The notes below the pieces were generated by a model. It was not told the DNA's origin. It did not search any database and was given only the letters and a program-made list of their open reading frames with translations. Of a DNA stretch of 64,000 nucleotides, positions 46,701 to 59,590 are shown piece by piece (position 1 is the stretch's first letter; every line of letters starts with the position of its first letter). The position numbers and the translations under genes are program-made. The DNA is from Macrophomina tecta. Lineage: Eukaryota > Ascomycota > Dothideomycetes > Botryosphaeriales > Botryosphaeriaceae. The stretch is from assembly GCA_024180945.1 (NCBI GenBank), contig JAKSGN010000037.1, forward strand, positions 2,051,501-2,115,500, read 5' to 3'.

Positions 46701-49700
46701 TAGTATTAGTTAGAGGTATCGCTATCTTAGTATAGTTTATAATAAACTTTTAGTAAAAGTTAGTAAATTTAAGAAAAGATTATACTTTTTTAATAGTTTA
46801 CGATATTAGTTAGTCTTTAATTATATCTAGTTTCTTATTATCTATGCCGATATATCCTAGGATAATAATAAATCCTAGGTATTCTATTTTTTATATATAC
46901 TATTTACTCTTTTCTAGGACTACTTAGAGGTTTTATTTATCTAAGGCCTTTAGAACTTTTCTTATATACTTAGTATATTTCTTAAGTGTTTTCGAGTATA
47001 TTAGAATATCATCTAGGTAAGCCAAGATAAATATATCTAAATATAGATATAAAGTATTATTAACTAAGCTCTAGAAGGTAGTTAGTATATTAGTAAGCCT
47101 AAAGAATATTATTATATACTTATAATATCTAAATTATATTTAAAATACCGTTTTCTATTCTTTATCTTTCTTAATATGAACTAGGTAGTAACCTTCTTAA
47201 AAATCTAGCTTAGTAAAAAACTTAGCGTTATAAAGCTTATTCTATAATTTATTAATATAAGGTAGTAGATATTAGTTTTTTACTATAATATTATTTAGTT
47301 ATTAATAGTTAATATAGAGACGGAGCTTACTATTTTTTTTAAAAGTAAATAGAATAAAGTATTCTACTAGTAACTATAAAGGTTATATATATCCTTATTC
47401 TAGATTTTTATTAATATATATCTATAATACTTTAGCCTTAGTCTTAGATAAGAAGTAAATAGGCTTAAAAGTAGATTATATTTTTAGAAATAGAAGTATC
47501 TTATAATTCTATAACTAATACTCTAGTAGTTATTCTTTATTTCTTTCTTAGAATATTCTTAGTATATTCTAGAATTCTTATAGAACTATTTCTAATTCTA
47601 GTATAGATACTATCTTATTTATAGTAGACCTTATAATTCTACTAAGGCCTACACTAGTCTTAGCTACTAAAATACTTTTATTATTATAGCTTTATACCTA
47701 AGGAAACTAGTACTTACTTTATTTAAATAGCTATACTATCTATTAAGTCTCTAGAAATAGTCTTCTCTAACTAGCTTTAGACTATTCTTATTCTTATTTA
47801 TAAGGCTTTATATTATACGAGTAAGAGTCTTCTACTTAGTATTCTTACTAGATTTTTTATAAATTATATTAGTCTTTTCTTCTTATCTTATTATAAGTTT
47901 TAGTACTCGATAGCTAATAGTCTTAATATTTATAAGTATGTTATTATTTTATTATTTTAGCTCGAAGGTTTTACTTTAATTCTTTAACTCTAGTACTTTC
48001 TTTTAGCTTTATTAGCTTCTTTTTACTATTATAAGATAGCGTCTATAGTATTTATTAGAAAATATAATAGTCTTTATTCTCTAGCTAATATATAGCTTAT
48101 AAGTCTTTAGTTATAATATTTCTAGAATAATATTATATTCGGGAATTATTATTATATCGAGGTTAATTTATTCTTAGTAATTACTAATAGTAAAAAGTAT
48201 TTTTTCTATTTTAATTTATATCTAGCTATTTTTATATTTCGCTAGAAAGCTATTTACTATACTTAGTTAATAAGAATAGTTCTTTACTTACTAGAATAGT
48301 TAATTTTTAATAATAAACTTAAAATTAATAAATATATCTTATACGCTACTATTAATTATAGCTATTACCTTTTTCCTATAGAATATAACTAGAATATATA
48401 AAAGTCGATATAGGTTTAATCTAGTAGATATAATTCTATCCGCTATATATATAATCTAGTTAAGAAACCTATCTAATAGTCCCTTCTAAAATTTCTATCT
48501 AGGGGAGCTATCTAGTTTTTTAATATAAATTATTTTATTATTTTATAATAAATATATTTATTCTATTTATTTACTAGAATTAGAGTATTTTTTTTATTAT
48601 ATCTATCTATTATATTTAATTAGTCGTCTCTAGTAGATCTATCTATTTCGAACCTAATATTAGAAGGTAGGTATATCATATTTTTTATAAGATATCTATT
48701 ATAAGGTGCTCCTATCTCGGGTTACTATACTATACTAATAGAGAATATAGACTATATTATAAAAATACTATAGGGCTTAGTATTATTATACTTCTTATAC
48801 CTTATTTTCTAGCTAAAATATAAGTTTATTAGCTATCTTAAGTAGCGATTCTTTCTAGAAATTCTAGATATTATTTTACTAAATACGTGCGTATATCTTT
48901 TCTTAGTATACCTTATATTACTACGTCCCGAGGTCGATTATAGAACTTAGAATCTAGGTAACTATAAATTCTAGACTATTAGTAATGTATTATATTTTTC
49001 TATATCGAGTTAGGTACTTAGTTATTCTTATAAGTATAGTTTTATCTTACTACTACTTATTATTAATCGTACTTAATTTTAGAGTACTATTATATAGTTC
49101 TTCTATATTACTATCGACTAGGTTTTTATTATTAGAAAAGACTTCGATAAGCTCTTTCTCTATTCTTAGAGTTATATTAATATATTATAGCTTCTTAGAA
49201 TACTAATCTATAGTGTTCTTATTACTCTAATAAGTAGTATAGTTATTATTATAGTAGGCTATCTAGCTAAGCTTTTAATACTTAGAACTCTAGCTTTCTT
49301 TACGTTATTTATTAAATTTAGTAAAAAAGTTTATCTACTTAGTAATTATAGAGACTTCTCGGCTTTCTAGTCTTTATATTATAGCTAAGACCTATTTATT
49401 TTTTTTAAGATAGTAGTATATCTTTTTCTAGATCTTACTATAGTAGATATATAGCTTCTTTTAAAATCTCTATCTTTACTTTAGAATCTACTCTTTATAT
49501 TACTTTTTCTTATAGCTATTTTTTTTATAGTTATTATTTCTTTTAGATAGGTTATTTTAGTGGTTAATATTATTTATTTTTATAGTATCTCCTTCTTTTT
49601 AAGTATATCTAGGGCGCACTAGTTATAAGGTATTAGCTTTATAGTTTATCTTATATTTCTTAGATTAGTACTTAAAGAGATAGTTATTATATTTAATAGC

Positions 49701-50550
49701 TAGCTTAATAAGCTTATCTAGAGTCTTAAAATTATCTTATATTATAAGTTAGTCTTTAACCCTCTTCTTAAGTCCTCAATAGTAGTAGTCTATAAGAATA
49801 TAGTTAAACTAGTTATCTAGATATACTATAGCCTTCTAGAATTCTATAGTATAGTCTACTACTAAGGTCTTCTAGTAGATATTTATAACGGCTCGTCGGG
49901 TCTTATTAACCTTATTAAGGTCTCTAAAGCTTTACTTAATCTAAGTTATAAAGTATTTATAGCTACTAAAGACTTTCTTAGTATTTTCTTTATATATTTT
50001 TAATTCTTTCTCTATTTAGTCTCTAAGGTAGGGCTCAAACTACTATACTATAATATTACGAAGATAGGTAGTAGCGAATATTATTTTTTTATTATTAATA
50101 GAGAAGTCTCTAGAGTTAAAAAAAAGAAGTATAGATTAAGTTATAAGAGAAAGGTCTAGAGCTTCTTTTAGTTACTATAAAATAGATCTAGCTTAGCTAT
50201 CTTTATACTTCTATTTAGAAGTTAAGTTATTAATACTAGAATATAAACTATTATTAGAATAGAGATTATCGAAATAGCTTAGTTATAAAGTTTATTTATT
50301 TATTAATAGAGCTAGGCATTCTTATTAGTCTACTTCTAGAGCTATCTATATAGTTTATTAATCTAGCTTTATATATCTTAAATAACCTAAAAGAAGTTAG
50401 CTATAGTTAGCTATAGAGAACTATTATTATTTATATTAATATCGTTTATTATACTACTTAATTAGCATTAAGTATTAGATAATATTATTTTATTATTAAG
50501 TATTTTTTTTTTCTCGAAACTACTTTTTCTTATAAAAATAGTAGTTAAAG
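43776..50550 (-). pseudogene. gypsy E gag-pol relic with intact YLDD core
   Basis: Read right to left: gag (about 49500-50500), protease, reverse transcriptase, RNase H, integrase and a chromodomain near 44700-44950. The reverse transcriptase block at 46993-47022 reads AYLDDILIYS with both catalytic aspartates kept, unlike A, C and I. The integrase end and chromodomain match gypsy F at 52251-52403 and 59591-60120, so E and F are one lineage. Stops are common. Gag limits are inferred from position. The only longish open stretch here (48985-49206) is an accidental frame. Confidence 0.82.
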
Positions 50551-51279
50551 TATAATAGTAGCCTCTTTTACTAGACTTTAGAATTACCTAATAGAGTTAG
50601 ATAGCTAAAGAGTTTACCTTAAAAAATAAGAAAAGTATAAAGAATTAGAATAATAGTAGTAATTATATAATATATTAATATATAGTATACGTTAGACTTA
50701 TTACCTCTAATAGAGTTATATTAGAACTTTAAGTTAGCTATAAAAGTTAAAGTACTATCTAATAAGTATATCTATATACTATAGAAAAGTTATAATAATT
50801 TAGATTAATATAGCTAGATTAAAGTAACTAGGTTAATAGTATTAGATTAATATTCTTAGATTAAGTTAATTCTAGTAGGTTCTAGCGGGGCCTACGTAAC
50901 TTAGATACTAATATTTATTTTCTAAAACTTAACTTCTAGCCTTCTTTATTAAATAATAGTAATATTTACCTTATTTACTATTATATAATATACTCTTTAC
51001 TAGTTTTCTAGATTCTATCTACGATCTTTATTAAAAAAATATTATCTTTATAGACTATAGCTTTTTATAACTTTATTTAGTCTTTTCTATATAAATTCTA
51101 TTTTCTTAAGAAAATTATTTTTTTATAAAATCTAGTAGTATTACTTATTTTCTAACTAAGCTCTCTAAGCACTATTTTTTAGTAGTTAGTAATTCTTTAT
51201 AGAATTTCTTTCTATAAGAGTTTCTATTTCTTAGAAAATATTTATTCGTACGGGACTATTACCTATAGAATTTATAATA
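50551..51279 (-). repeat. gypsy E right LTR
   Basis: A 729-bp repeat starting TATAATAGTAGCC on the plus strand and ending TTTATAATA. Its partner is 37246-37360 plus 43162-43775. Confidence 0.92.
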
Positions 51280-51284
51280 ATAAG

Positions 51285-52245
51285 CTAGATTATCTAAAAT
51301 AGTCTTTACTAAAAGTCTATAGCCTAGCCTTTTTAAATTTAGGCCGAATATATAGACTTTATAGCTAAAAAACTAGAAATACTAAGAAATAAAACCTATA
51401 CTAGACTATATCTAGCCTAGTAGATAGATCTAAGGGTCTAAGCTAGGTTTATTTCCTAAGTATCTTATATCTATCTAGAGATTAACCTCTTAGAACGAAA
51501 TAAGACTTTTAAATAAAAAACTAGTAAAGTTTTTAAGTAACTTTTACTAAGAAATACTAGTATTAGTATTATTCATTTAAGAGTTATTAAGTAATATATC
51601 TAGACTACCTAAAGAAATATCTAAAACTAAATAAAATATTTAAATTAGTCTCTTAAAGCTAAACTATAGACTTAGAATTTAATTACTAATTCTTATTATA
51701 AATATAATAATCTAGAAGTTTATAGACTAATAAAAGTATATTCTAATTCTACTTTTAATTAAGTTAAGATTAAGATCTATATTTATAACTAAATAGATCT
51801 CTATCTAAGTTCTAGCTAGCTATATATATATCTCTTTATTTTCTACTAGATTAGTTCTTTAAGTAAGTAATTTTAATTATTTTTAATTTTAAGTTTCTAA
51901 GATTCTAAGCCTATTTTTAAGACTTTTTTTAATTTATAAATTTTTAAGCTTAATTAAGCTAGGTAATAAAAATTCTATTAAGATCTAAGTATTTTTATAT
52001 TATAACTTTTCTATAGTATATAAATATACTTATTAGATAGTACTTTAAGCTTTATAGTTAACTTAAGATTCTAATATAGACTTATTATAGATAATAAGCC
52101 TAATATATACTATATACTAATCTATTATAAAATTATTATTTATTATTCTAATTCTTTATTTTTCTTTTATTTTTTAAGGTAAATCTTACTACTATTTAAC
52201 TCTACTAAGTAACTTTAAAGCCTAGTAAAAGAGGCTACTATTATA
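51285..52245 (+). repeat. Solo LTR in gypsy F, right part
   Basis: The remaining 961 bp of the solo LTR (1082 bp in total with 37125-37245). The last 290 bp or so match the reverse complement of the gypsy E LTR and the end of the gypsy F LTR. The middle matches neither clearly. It ends GGCTACTATTATA, then the ATTAA duplication. Confidence 0.8.
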
Positions 52246-52250
52246 ATTAA

Positions 52251-52408
52251 GCTACTACTACTTATATAGTTTATATATAATAGCTTAAAAGTATTAGCTA
52301 TATAAGAATTCCCGGTTTATACTAATTATAATTATAAGCCTATAGCTTATAAAGAACTAATACTAAATAAACTATTAGTCTAAAAAGAAATTCTTAAAGT
52401 AGACTAGC
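52251..52408 (+). pseudogene. gypsy F integrase, continuation
   Basis: Joins the integrase frame left at 37124. It reads YNSLKVLAI.EFPVYTNYNYKP, the counterpart of the A-Y-N-S...P-F-Y-A-N-Y-G motif after the catalytic glutamate. It is interrupted by gypsy C (target CTAGC 52404-52408) and continues at 59591. Confidence 0.83.
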
Positions 52409-52601
52409 TATAAGTAAATAGGCTAGTTATAAGTAGAAAGTCTTTAGAAGAGTTATATATTCTTAAATATAAATTCTTAGTAGTGTAGGATTTACCCCTT
52501 AGTAGTATTATATACTAGGGGCCCGTGCGTAGCACGTAATAAGCATGTAAAATACACGGTATAAGTATTCTAAGAGTATACTAGGGCCTATTATTCTAAT
52601 A
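52409..52601 (-). repeat. gypsy C left LTR
   Basis: 193 bp, from TATAAGTAAATAG to ATTCTAATA. It contains the small hairpin CGTGC-GTA-GCACG near 52525, inside the GC-rich block GGGGCCCGTGCGTAGCACG. Confidence 0.93.
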
Positions 52602-55600
52602 CTACCCCCTCCTCTAGTAGGAATCACCCTAATTTTTATTAAAAGATATTATATTAGTACCTTATTAAAAAACCTTTAGTAAGGAAAAAGAGTACACCTA
52701 ATTACTATATAGAATATAGTATTATATATTAGCTATAGGCGCTATATAGTAAGGTAAGTTAGCCTTATTATATAGCCGTTACTATAAATAATAAATAAAG
52801 AATAATAAATTAATAGAAAAGTAAGAAAATATATTACTAAGCGGTTATTAGTAATACTAGCAGTATACTATATATACAAAAAACGTAGGTAATAGTATAT
52901 TAGCACGGTTTTTTCTTTATTATTAGGTATTATTACTATTAAGGATAATAGAAGTTAGCCTTATATAATAATACTAGCGAATATACTAATTAGTAACTTA
53001 CGCGTGCTAATAATACTTATAGGGCACGAGGTTATTTTTTCAATAGCTTTAATAAATATAATAATTTCTTATACCCCCCTAGATTTTTATAGTTTAGATC
53101 TAGCTTCTCTTTTTTAACTAAAACGTCTTTAACTAATATTAATTCTTTTTATTACTTCTTTCTCTTAAATAACTATTACTATATAGATTTCTTCTAGCTT
53201 TATTTACTTAGATTACTTCTATAATAAGCTTCTATAGACGCCTATTACGAGTAATATAGTAAAGCTTCTTTCTTATCTTTAGCCGTAGCCTAGTTTAGTA
53301 GTAGTATACTATATATATTGCATATACTACTAGAATACGATACGCTATCGCGAGGGTAAAGTATAGATTAATTTTACGCCTATAGAGCTTCTTCGGGGGC
53401 TTTACTAAATCTACTTTAAGGATCTACCCTATACTAAGTATAATCGATATGCGAAGAGTAGTTATAAATATACTTTAGTAAGTATATTTTTTCCCTACTT
53501 TTTTTATACTTTTTATATACTTTTATGCTACTTATACTTATTACTAATAATAAAATTTATTTTTAGATTTTTCCTTAATTTCGCTATACTACTAATTTAC
53601 TATTATTTTATTACGATAGCTTCGATAACACTTTTAATAAGAAGGTACTAGAGTTTATAGAAAAGAATATACTTACGCTATATAAGTATACTAGTATATT
53701 AGAAGAGGTAGTATTAGTATATAAAAAGTAGAAGGTGAAGAAAATTACGACTACTAGCGGCCGTAGTAACTAGTAGTATATATATAATATATTACACTCG
53801 GAGAATTAGTAGTATTATTAGGCTAGACTAGATAGGATTAGCTTAATAAAGCTAACTAATAAAGTACTAGATAAGAAGTTTAAGAATAAGTACTTTATAA
53901 GAATATCTAATATGAATAAGAGATAGTTTTAGTATAGCTTAAATATAAAATAGATACTCTTTTAGGGCCCTTCTTTATAAATTAAGTATTTTTTCTAATA
54001 TTTCTTCTTATTCTTTAATTCTAGAGGGTGCTCTCGCCGTAGCTTACTTATAGCCTACGTTCTACCTACGTTTTACTTACGTTTTAGCTAGACGTTCTAG
54101 AAAATAGGGTTTTCCTTAAGATAATTCTATAAAAGCTTTCTATAATTATTTAGCTCTTCTTTTTATTTCTACTCGTTATATTTATAGGGTTAGCCGAGCT
54201 ATTTAAGTAGATATTACCTTAGTAGTTCTTTTTTATAGGCTACTATAGCTTTAATTTTCTAGTATCTACTATCGTTAATTTCTTTAACTAGTAGTAGTTA
54301 AAACCCTAGTCTTATTATATAAGCTTCTAGCAATGTAACGTTAAAAATAGTATATAGCTAGAATATAAATTATAGTAGATTTAAGTAGTAGGCCTAGGAG
54401 CTAATCTTCTCTAGAATTTAAAATACCCCTAGGTAACGGTTATTAAGTTTCTTATAAGGCTGTTTAGTTTTAATATTTCTTACTAAGAGAAGGACTAGTT
54501 ATCTAATATTAAAATATATTTTAGTTTAGTTTCGATTATAATATTTCGTTTAGAGCTTTTAAAAGTATTTAAGAGATTCCACCACTAATTTTTATACTTT
54601 TCGTACGCTTTTCACGTGCTTTTTAGCTGCTTCGGCTAATTTAGTTAGGAAATTTCTATTAAGGTTATCTTAAACCCCGTTCTAGGAGTTATATTCTATT
54701 CCCACATCTAGTTAAACTAGTGCGAAGTCTATAGAAGAGTAGATTTTCTAGTTATAGACGTATAAAGCCTACTAGAGAAGCTTTATCTAGTCTAACTAGT
54801 TTTAGAAGATATAGTAGTATAAATATACCTCTAACTTCTAATTTTACCTCTCCGTTTAGCCGTCTATCTATGGGTAAAAGAAGGTACTTAACTTATACTT
54901 AATTTTAAGATTATAGTATAATTCGCTCTAGAACTAGCTTATAAATATTAAGTCTCTATCCGAGACTAGGCTATTAGGTAGCCTAAATTATATAAAGATA
55001 TTATTTATAATAAGGTCCGTAAGTATTACCCTATTAATCATCTTTCTAACTAATAGGTAATATATATATTTAGTAAAGCGGTTAACAAGTATAAGAACTA
55101 TATTATATACTTAATTATTTCGCCCTATAGATTCTAGTAGGTTCGTAATAAAGTTAAGAAAGTAGTACCTATAGAATTAAGTAGCTACTAGTAGTAGCTA
55201 TAATAATCTATAAGATTTATACCGGCGAGCCTTATTACGTTAGTAGATATTATAGCTTTATACGTATTTTCTAATATCCGCAGTAATATCTTTCTAGTAG
55301 TACTTTCTAGAAAGTACTTCTTAAGTATAGCGAATACTATAATAGCTACTACTTAGATCGTTATAATTTCTAAGTAGGATTTCCTTACGTAGCGAAGTAT
55401 ACTTTAGCACGTATACCCGTTCTTTATAGCGTAGAAGTTATTACTTATTAATCGTATACTAATTATATGCTAAAAGTATCTTTTTTATAAGCTATTCTTA
55501 TATATTTATGTAGAAGATGTCCCTTCGTTACTTAATACGAATAAAATTAACTTATAATTTAAGAGTAGCTTTAAACGCTATTTTAGTTATAATAGCTACT

Positions 55601-58600
55601 ATTACTATAGACTAAGATACGAAGCTTTATACTAAGCTTATACTAGCTCCCTTATAGTAAGTATATACTAGAGATACTAGGCCCTTATAAGCGAACTCGT
55701 CGTGCTTCTTATAAGTAACGGAATAGACTAAGGCAGTTTAGTAATTACTACCGCCGTTTATATATAGGTTTCTCTTATACTCTTAGCCGGGGTTCTTAGT
55801 AGTGCGTAGGGGTTCTCTTAACCCCTAAATCTAGAGTTTACGTTATAGTATAGGTAATATAGTATTAAGATAGGTACACTTATTACTCTTCTTAAAGCTA
55901 AGAGCGTAGTCTAGACGCCTCGAAAGGGTATTCGCTAGATTAGACTTACCTAGCTTATATTCGATATTAAAATTAAATTTAGCTAAGACTTTAACGTATT
56001 AAGCCTATCGAGCCGTAAGGCTCTTAGTCGTTATAAAATAATATAGGTTATTATAATTAGATAATACCCGTACTAGCATCTATATATATACTAGATAAGG
56101 CCTCTAATACTTAAAGTACTATATAATCGCGTAGAGTTTCTTATTATAGATATTATATCGTATTTTAGTACTAGTGAACTTATAGCTAAAATATATAATG
56201 AAATACTAATAGCGCTAGTTATTCTCTCTATCTAGCAGTTAAAGAAGAATGCCACTATAGATATAGTCTAATATATTAGTAATTAGTATAACTAAAAGAT
56301 TTAGGTTATAGTATCGTAGTATAGAAGCCTATATAAAGTATACTTTTAGTCTACTAAACGTCTACTTTACCTCTACGGGCTATTTCTAGGGCTTATACTA
56401 TTTAGTTAGCCTCTTTTTTAGTGCTCGTTTAGCCCCTAGATTAGAATCTTAGGCTACTTCTTTTAGTAAGCTAGTTAGTAGTTAAACTACCGTAGAGTAA
56501 TTCTATATAAAGCGTCTATAGAAGTTAGTAAAGCCTAGAAAAACCTAAATATTATAGTAGCTTTACGGCTTCGGCTAGTTCGTAATAGTTTCGACTCTTA
56601 CGGGATCTATAATAACCTTCTAGAAGGTAATAATAAAGCCTAGAAACTCGACGTACTTTATATAAAAGCTATATTTAGACGGTTTTACGTAGAGGTTCTA
56701 ATTACATAATCTTTAGAGAATATATTTAATGTACTTAACGTACTAAGACTTATCTGCTAAGTATATAAGTATATTATTTAAGTATACTATGTAAATTATA
56801 TCTACTAGGCCTCCTAGGACTTAGTAAATATATAACTAGAAGATTATGGGTGCGTTAGTTAAGCTAAATAGTATAACTAAGTACTCGTAATACCTATAAC
56901 GTATTCTAAATACTATTTTTTACTTATTATCTTTCTTTATGCGGATTTAGTAATAAGTATCGTATAGGTCTAGTTTAGTAAAGATTTTTATAATACTTAG
57001 ACGGTCTAGTAACTCGCCTACTAGTAGTATAGAATAGCTATTTTTAATTATAACCTTATTTAGGCCCCTATAATCTATATATAACTATATAGTACTATTT
57101 GCCTTAGGGATAAAGAGAATAGGCGCGCCCGTAGGCGACTTACTATATTTAATCTACCCCTGTTCTAAGGCCTTATTAATATATTCCCTAAGAATTTATA
57201 GTTTGGATTAGAAGAGTCTATACAGAGATATTAATAATAGCTTAGAACCTATAATAAGATTAATAGTATAATCGAACTTAGTATATTATAGTAGCTTAGT
57301 AGCTTATTTATCTAAAAATACGTCTAAGTACTTTCTATAAGTATTTAAAATCTTATCGCAGATCTCCTTAGCTATCTTAGCTAATAGTATATTTACTAAA
57401 CCGGTGAGTTTCTTATACGGTTCGTATATTTTTTAGATACGAAAGTATAGCCCCCGTAGATAGAAAAAAGTTTAATTATATAGAAGTTCTTTTAAATTTT
57501 AATTACTTCTATTCTACTTCTCGTATGTATTTAGTATACTTTCCGCCTATAAGAGGGCTATAAAAGAGTTAAAGTTATTTTTTTAACTTTCTAGGTTACC
57601 TATAGGCGAGAGCTAGTAGTTAAATAGCTAGAGAAAGTAAATAGACTTCTCTAATTCTAAGTCTTAGAATAATTTAGTAGCGCTTACTAGATATATATAC
57701 TTTAGCGAGTTTATACTCTAGTAAAACGTTTCTCTTCTAAAATTGATAACCGGCCCGGTAGCTCTAAGCTAGAATATATTAAGTATAGTATTATAGCCCG
57801 TAAATGAGCTACTCTAGTAAGGTTAGAATTTAGTAGTATACGTAGCGCCCCCTAAGTCGCACGTAGTAACCCCTATATAATAAGAGTTATATAACGTAAT
57901 AGTAGTATTATTAAGAAGGTAGGTAGACGGCCTAGTACTAGCTTATATATTTTATAAGATAAGTCGCTATATATATTTAAGAAATATAAGGTTTAGGTTA
58001 TAACTATAATTTATTAATACTTAAATTTTAGTAGAACTAGATAGGGTTTCTATTAAAGTAATAATTTTTATATATTTTAAACTACCTCTCGTTTAAGGCC
58101 CTAATTATAAGAAGAAGAGAAAAGTAATTAGAACTTCTTTTTTTCTAAGCTTTACTTATCTTTATAGTTTACCTAGTTAGTATAGTCTTTAGCCTACTTT
58201 TCGCCTGTATTTAGGGTACTAGATCTATATAAATCGCCTATATTCTTTAAAAAAGCTAAAGCTTTAGACCTTTAGTCCTCTTTAGCCTTCTTACTATTTC
58301 TAAAACCCTTATAGGGACCGTTACGTTCTAGACTAGAAATAGTAAAAGGGCGCTTAGTCTTTTATAACTACTACTTATTCTCACTCTTTTTATAGGGCCT
58401 CGTTACCTCTAGCGTTTACTTAATGCGTTAGATTTTAGCTACTAAATCCTCTTCTACCTATACCCTAGTAAGAAAGAACTAGCGTACGAGCTCTATATAT
58501 ATAGATAGTAAAAGCTAAGAGTAAATCTAGTTAATATAATAATTTATATTTTAAATCTAATATGTAAATTTATTCTTATACGTCTTTATTTAGGCGTAGA

Positions 58601-59392
58601 ATTCTATAAACTTCTAGCTATTTTTTATTATCGTAGTATAATAACTAATAGCATTATTAAGGTAGTAGACGATAGAATTATAAATATAATTCTATACTAA
58701 TGTCTTAAATTTCTACTAGAGTAGTACTAGTTTCTTTTAGTTTATTAGACGTCTTTAGACGTGCTAGAAGAGGGTCTTATATTTAGATAGCTTTTTAGTA
58801 GTTTAGAGAATTCTTCTAAGGTAGTTCTTATCCGTCTAGTATATACTAAAATATATCTCTACTATATTTATCTATAAGTCGTATAAGCCCTAAGTAAGGT
58901 CTTTAAGTTTTAAAGATAGGTTTCTTATAAGAAGATTAAGTTACTTTTTACTATTATCTATTCTACTTTTCGTATGCGTTTCGCCTATATTTAGTATAGG
59001 GACGATAGGTAGTTCACCGTTAAGGGCCGCTTATAGCTATTATAGAACCTTAACGTAATTAAGATATTTTAGAAGCTCGGCTTTCGATATATCTTTCGTA
59101 GATATACTACGTAAGTATTATAGTTCGTTAATAGCTATAGGCGCTTCTAGTTCGGCCGCGTTACCTATTAGGTATTTAATGCCCTAGGCATTTCTATTAA
59201 CGATTAGTATTTAATAGCCTTTAGGGGTTAATAAGCTTATTTCTATTCGTTTATCTTAAGTATTTAAATAGCTTTATTAGCCCCTTATTCTTATTATCGT
59301 AAAATTATTCTTTTTATCGAAATCGTTAAAATCGTTATATATAGTTCTTTAAGGCCGGCTACTTTTCTAAAAGAAATTAAAAAGAATTTGAT
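52602..59392 (-). pseudogene. gypsy C gag-pol relic
   Basis: Read right to left. Gag is at about 58400-59300. The protease has LINYS near 57995-58020 where D-S-G is expected. The reverse transcriptase at 56764-56790 reads VYLNNILIY (family YLDD), followed by a tail reading YVEFLGFI. RNase H is at about 55900-56450. The integrase begins with FLNFITNLLESIGRNN near 55110-55170 and continues VLILVNRFTKYIYYL. The first integrase aspartate and both reverse transcriptase aspartates are now asparagine. Stops are frequent. About 52620-54300 is C-terminal or untranslated; no chromodomain was recognised there. Confidence 0.82.
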
Positions 59393-59585
59393 TATAAGTA
59401 AATAGACTAGTTATAAATAGAAAGCCTTTAGAAGAGTTATATATTCTTAGGTATAAATTCTTAGTAGTATAGGATTTACCCCTTAGTGGCGTTATATACT
59501 AGGGGCCCGTGCGTAGCATGTAATAAGCACGTAAAACACATAGTATAAGTACTCTAAGGGTATACTAGGGTCTATTATTCTAATA
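59393..59585 (-). repeat. gypsy C right LTR
   Basis: A 193-bp partner of 52409-52601. The primer site would start at 59392 on the minus strand (ATCAAATTC); its tRNA is not identified. Confidence 0.93.
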
Positions 59586-59590
59586 CTAGC

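Larger units (their letters stand above)
37246..51279 (-). mobile_element. Ty3/gypsy element E with 729-bp LTRs, containing copia-3
   Basis: A minus-strand element. The right LTR is 50551-51279 (729 bp). The left LTR is split by copia-3 into 37246-37360 and 43162-43775, and after removal of copia-3 and one target copy it is also exactly 729 bp. The target is ATAAA at 37241-37245 and ATAAG at 51280-51284, a G to A difference. The body without copia-3 is 8233 bp. A polypurine tract is visible next to the left LTR (minus strand of 43776-43795, CTTAGTAGGGGGAATAG). It lies inside a solo LTR that lies inside gypsy F. Confidence 0.92.
52409..59585 (-). mobile_element. Ty3/gypsy element C with 193-bp LTRs
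   Basis: A 7177-bp minus-strand element with LTRs of 193 bp (52409-52601 and 59393-59585). The exact target duplication is CTAGC (52404-52408 and 59586-59590). The purine tract is the minus strand of 52602-52616 (GAGGAGGGGGTAG). It is inserted in gypsy F and is the same family as fragment B. RIP is moderate: some CA/TG dinucleotides remain, mainly near the ends. Confidence 0.94.

Noticed and set aside
48985..49206. A 73-codon plus-strand open frame
   Set aside because: It lies antisense inside the gypsy E relic, has AT-biased composition and no domain; it is an accidental frame.
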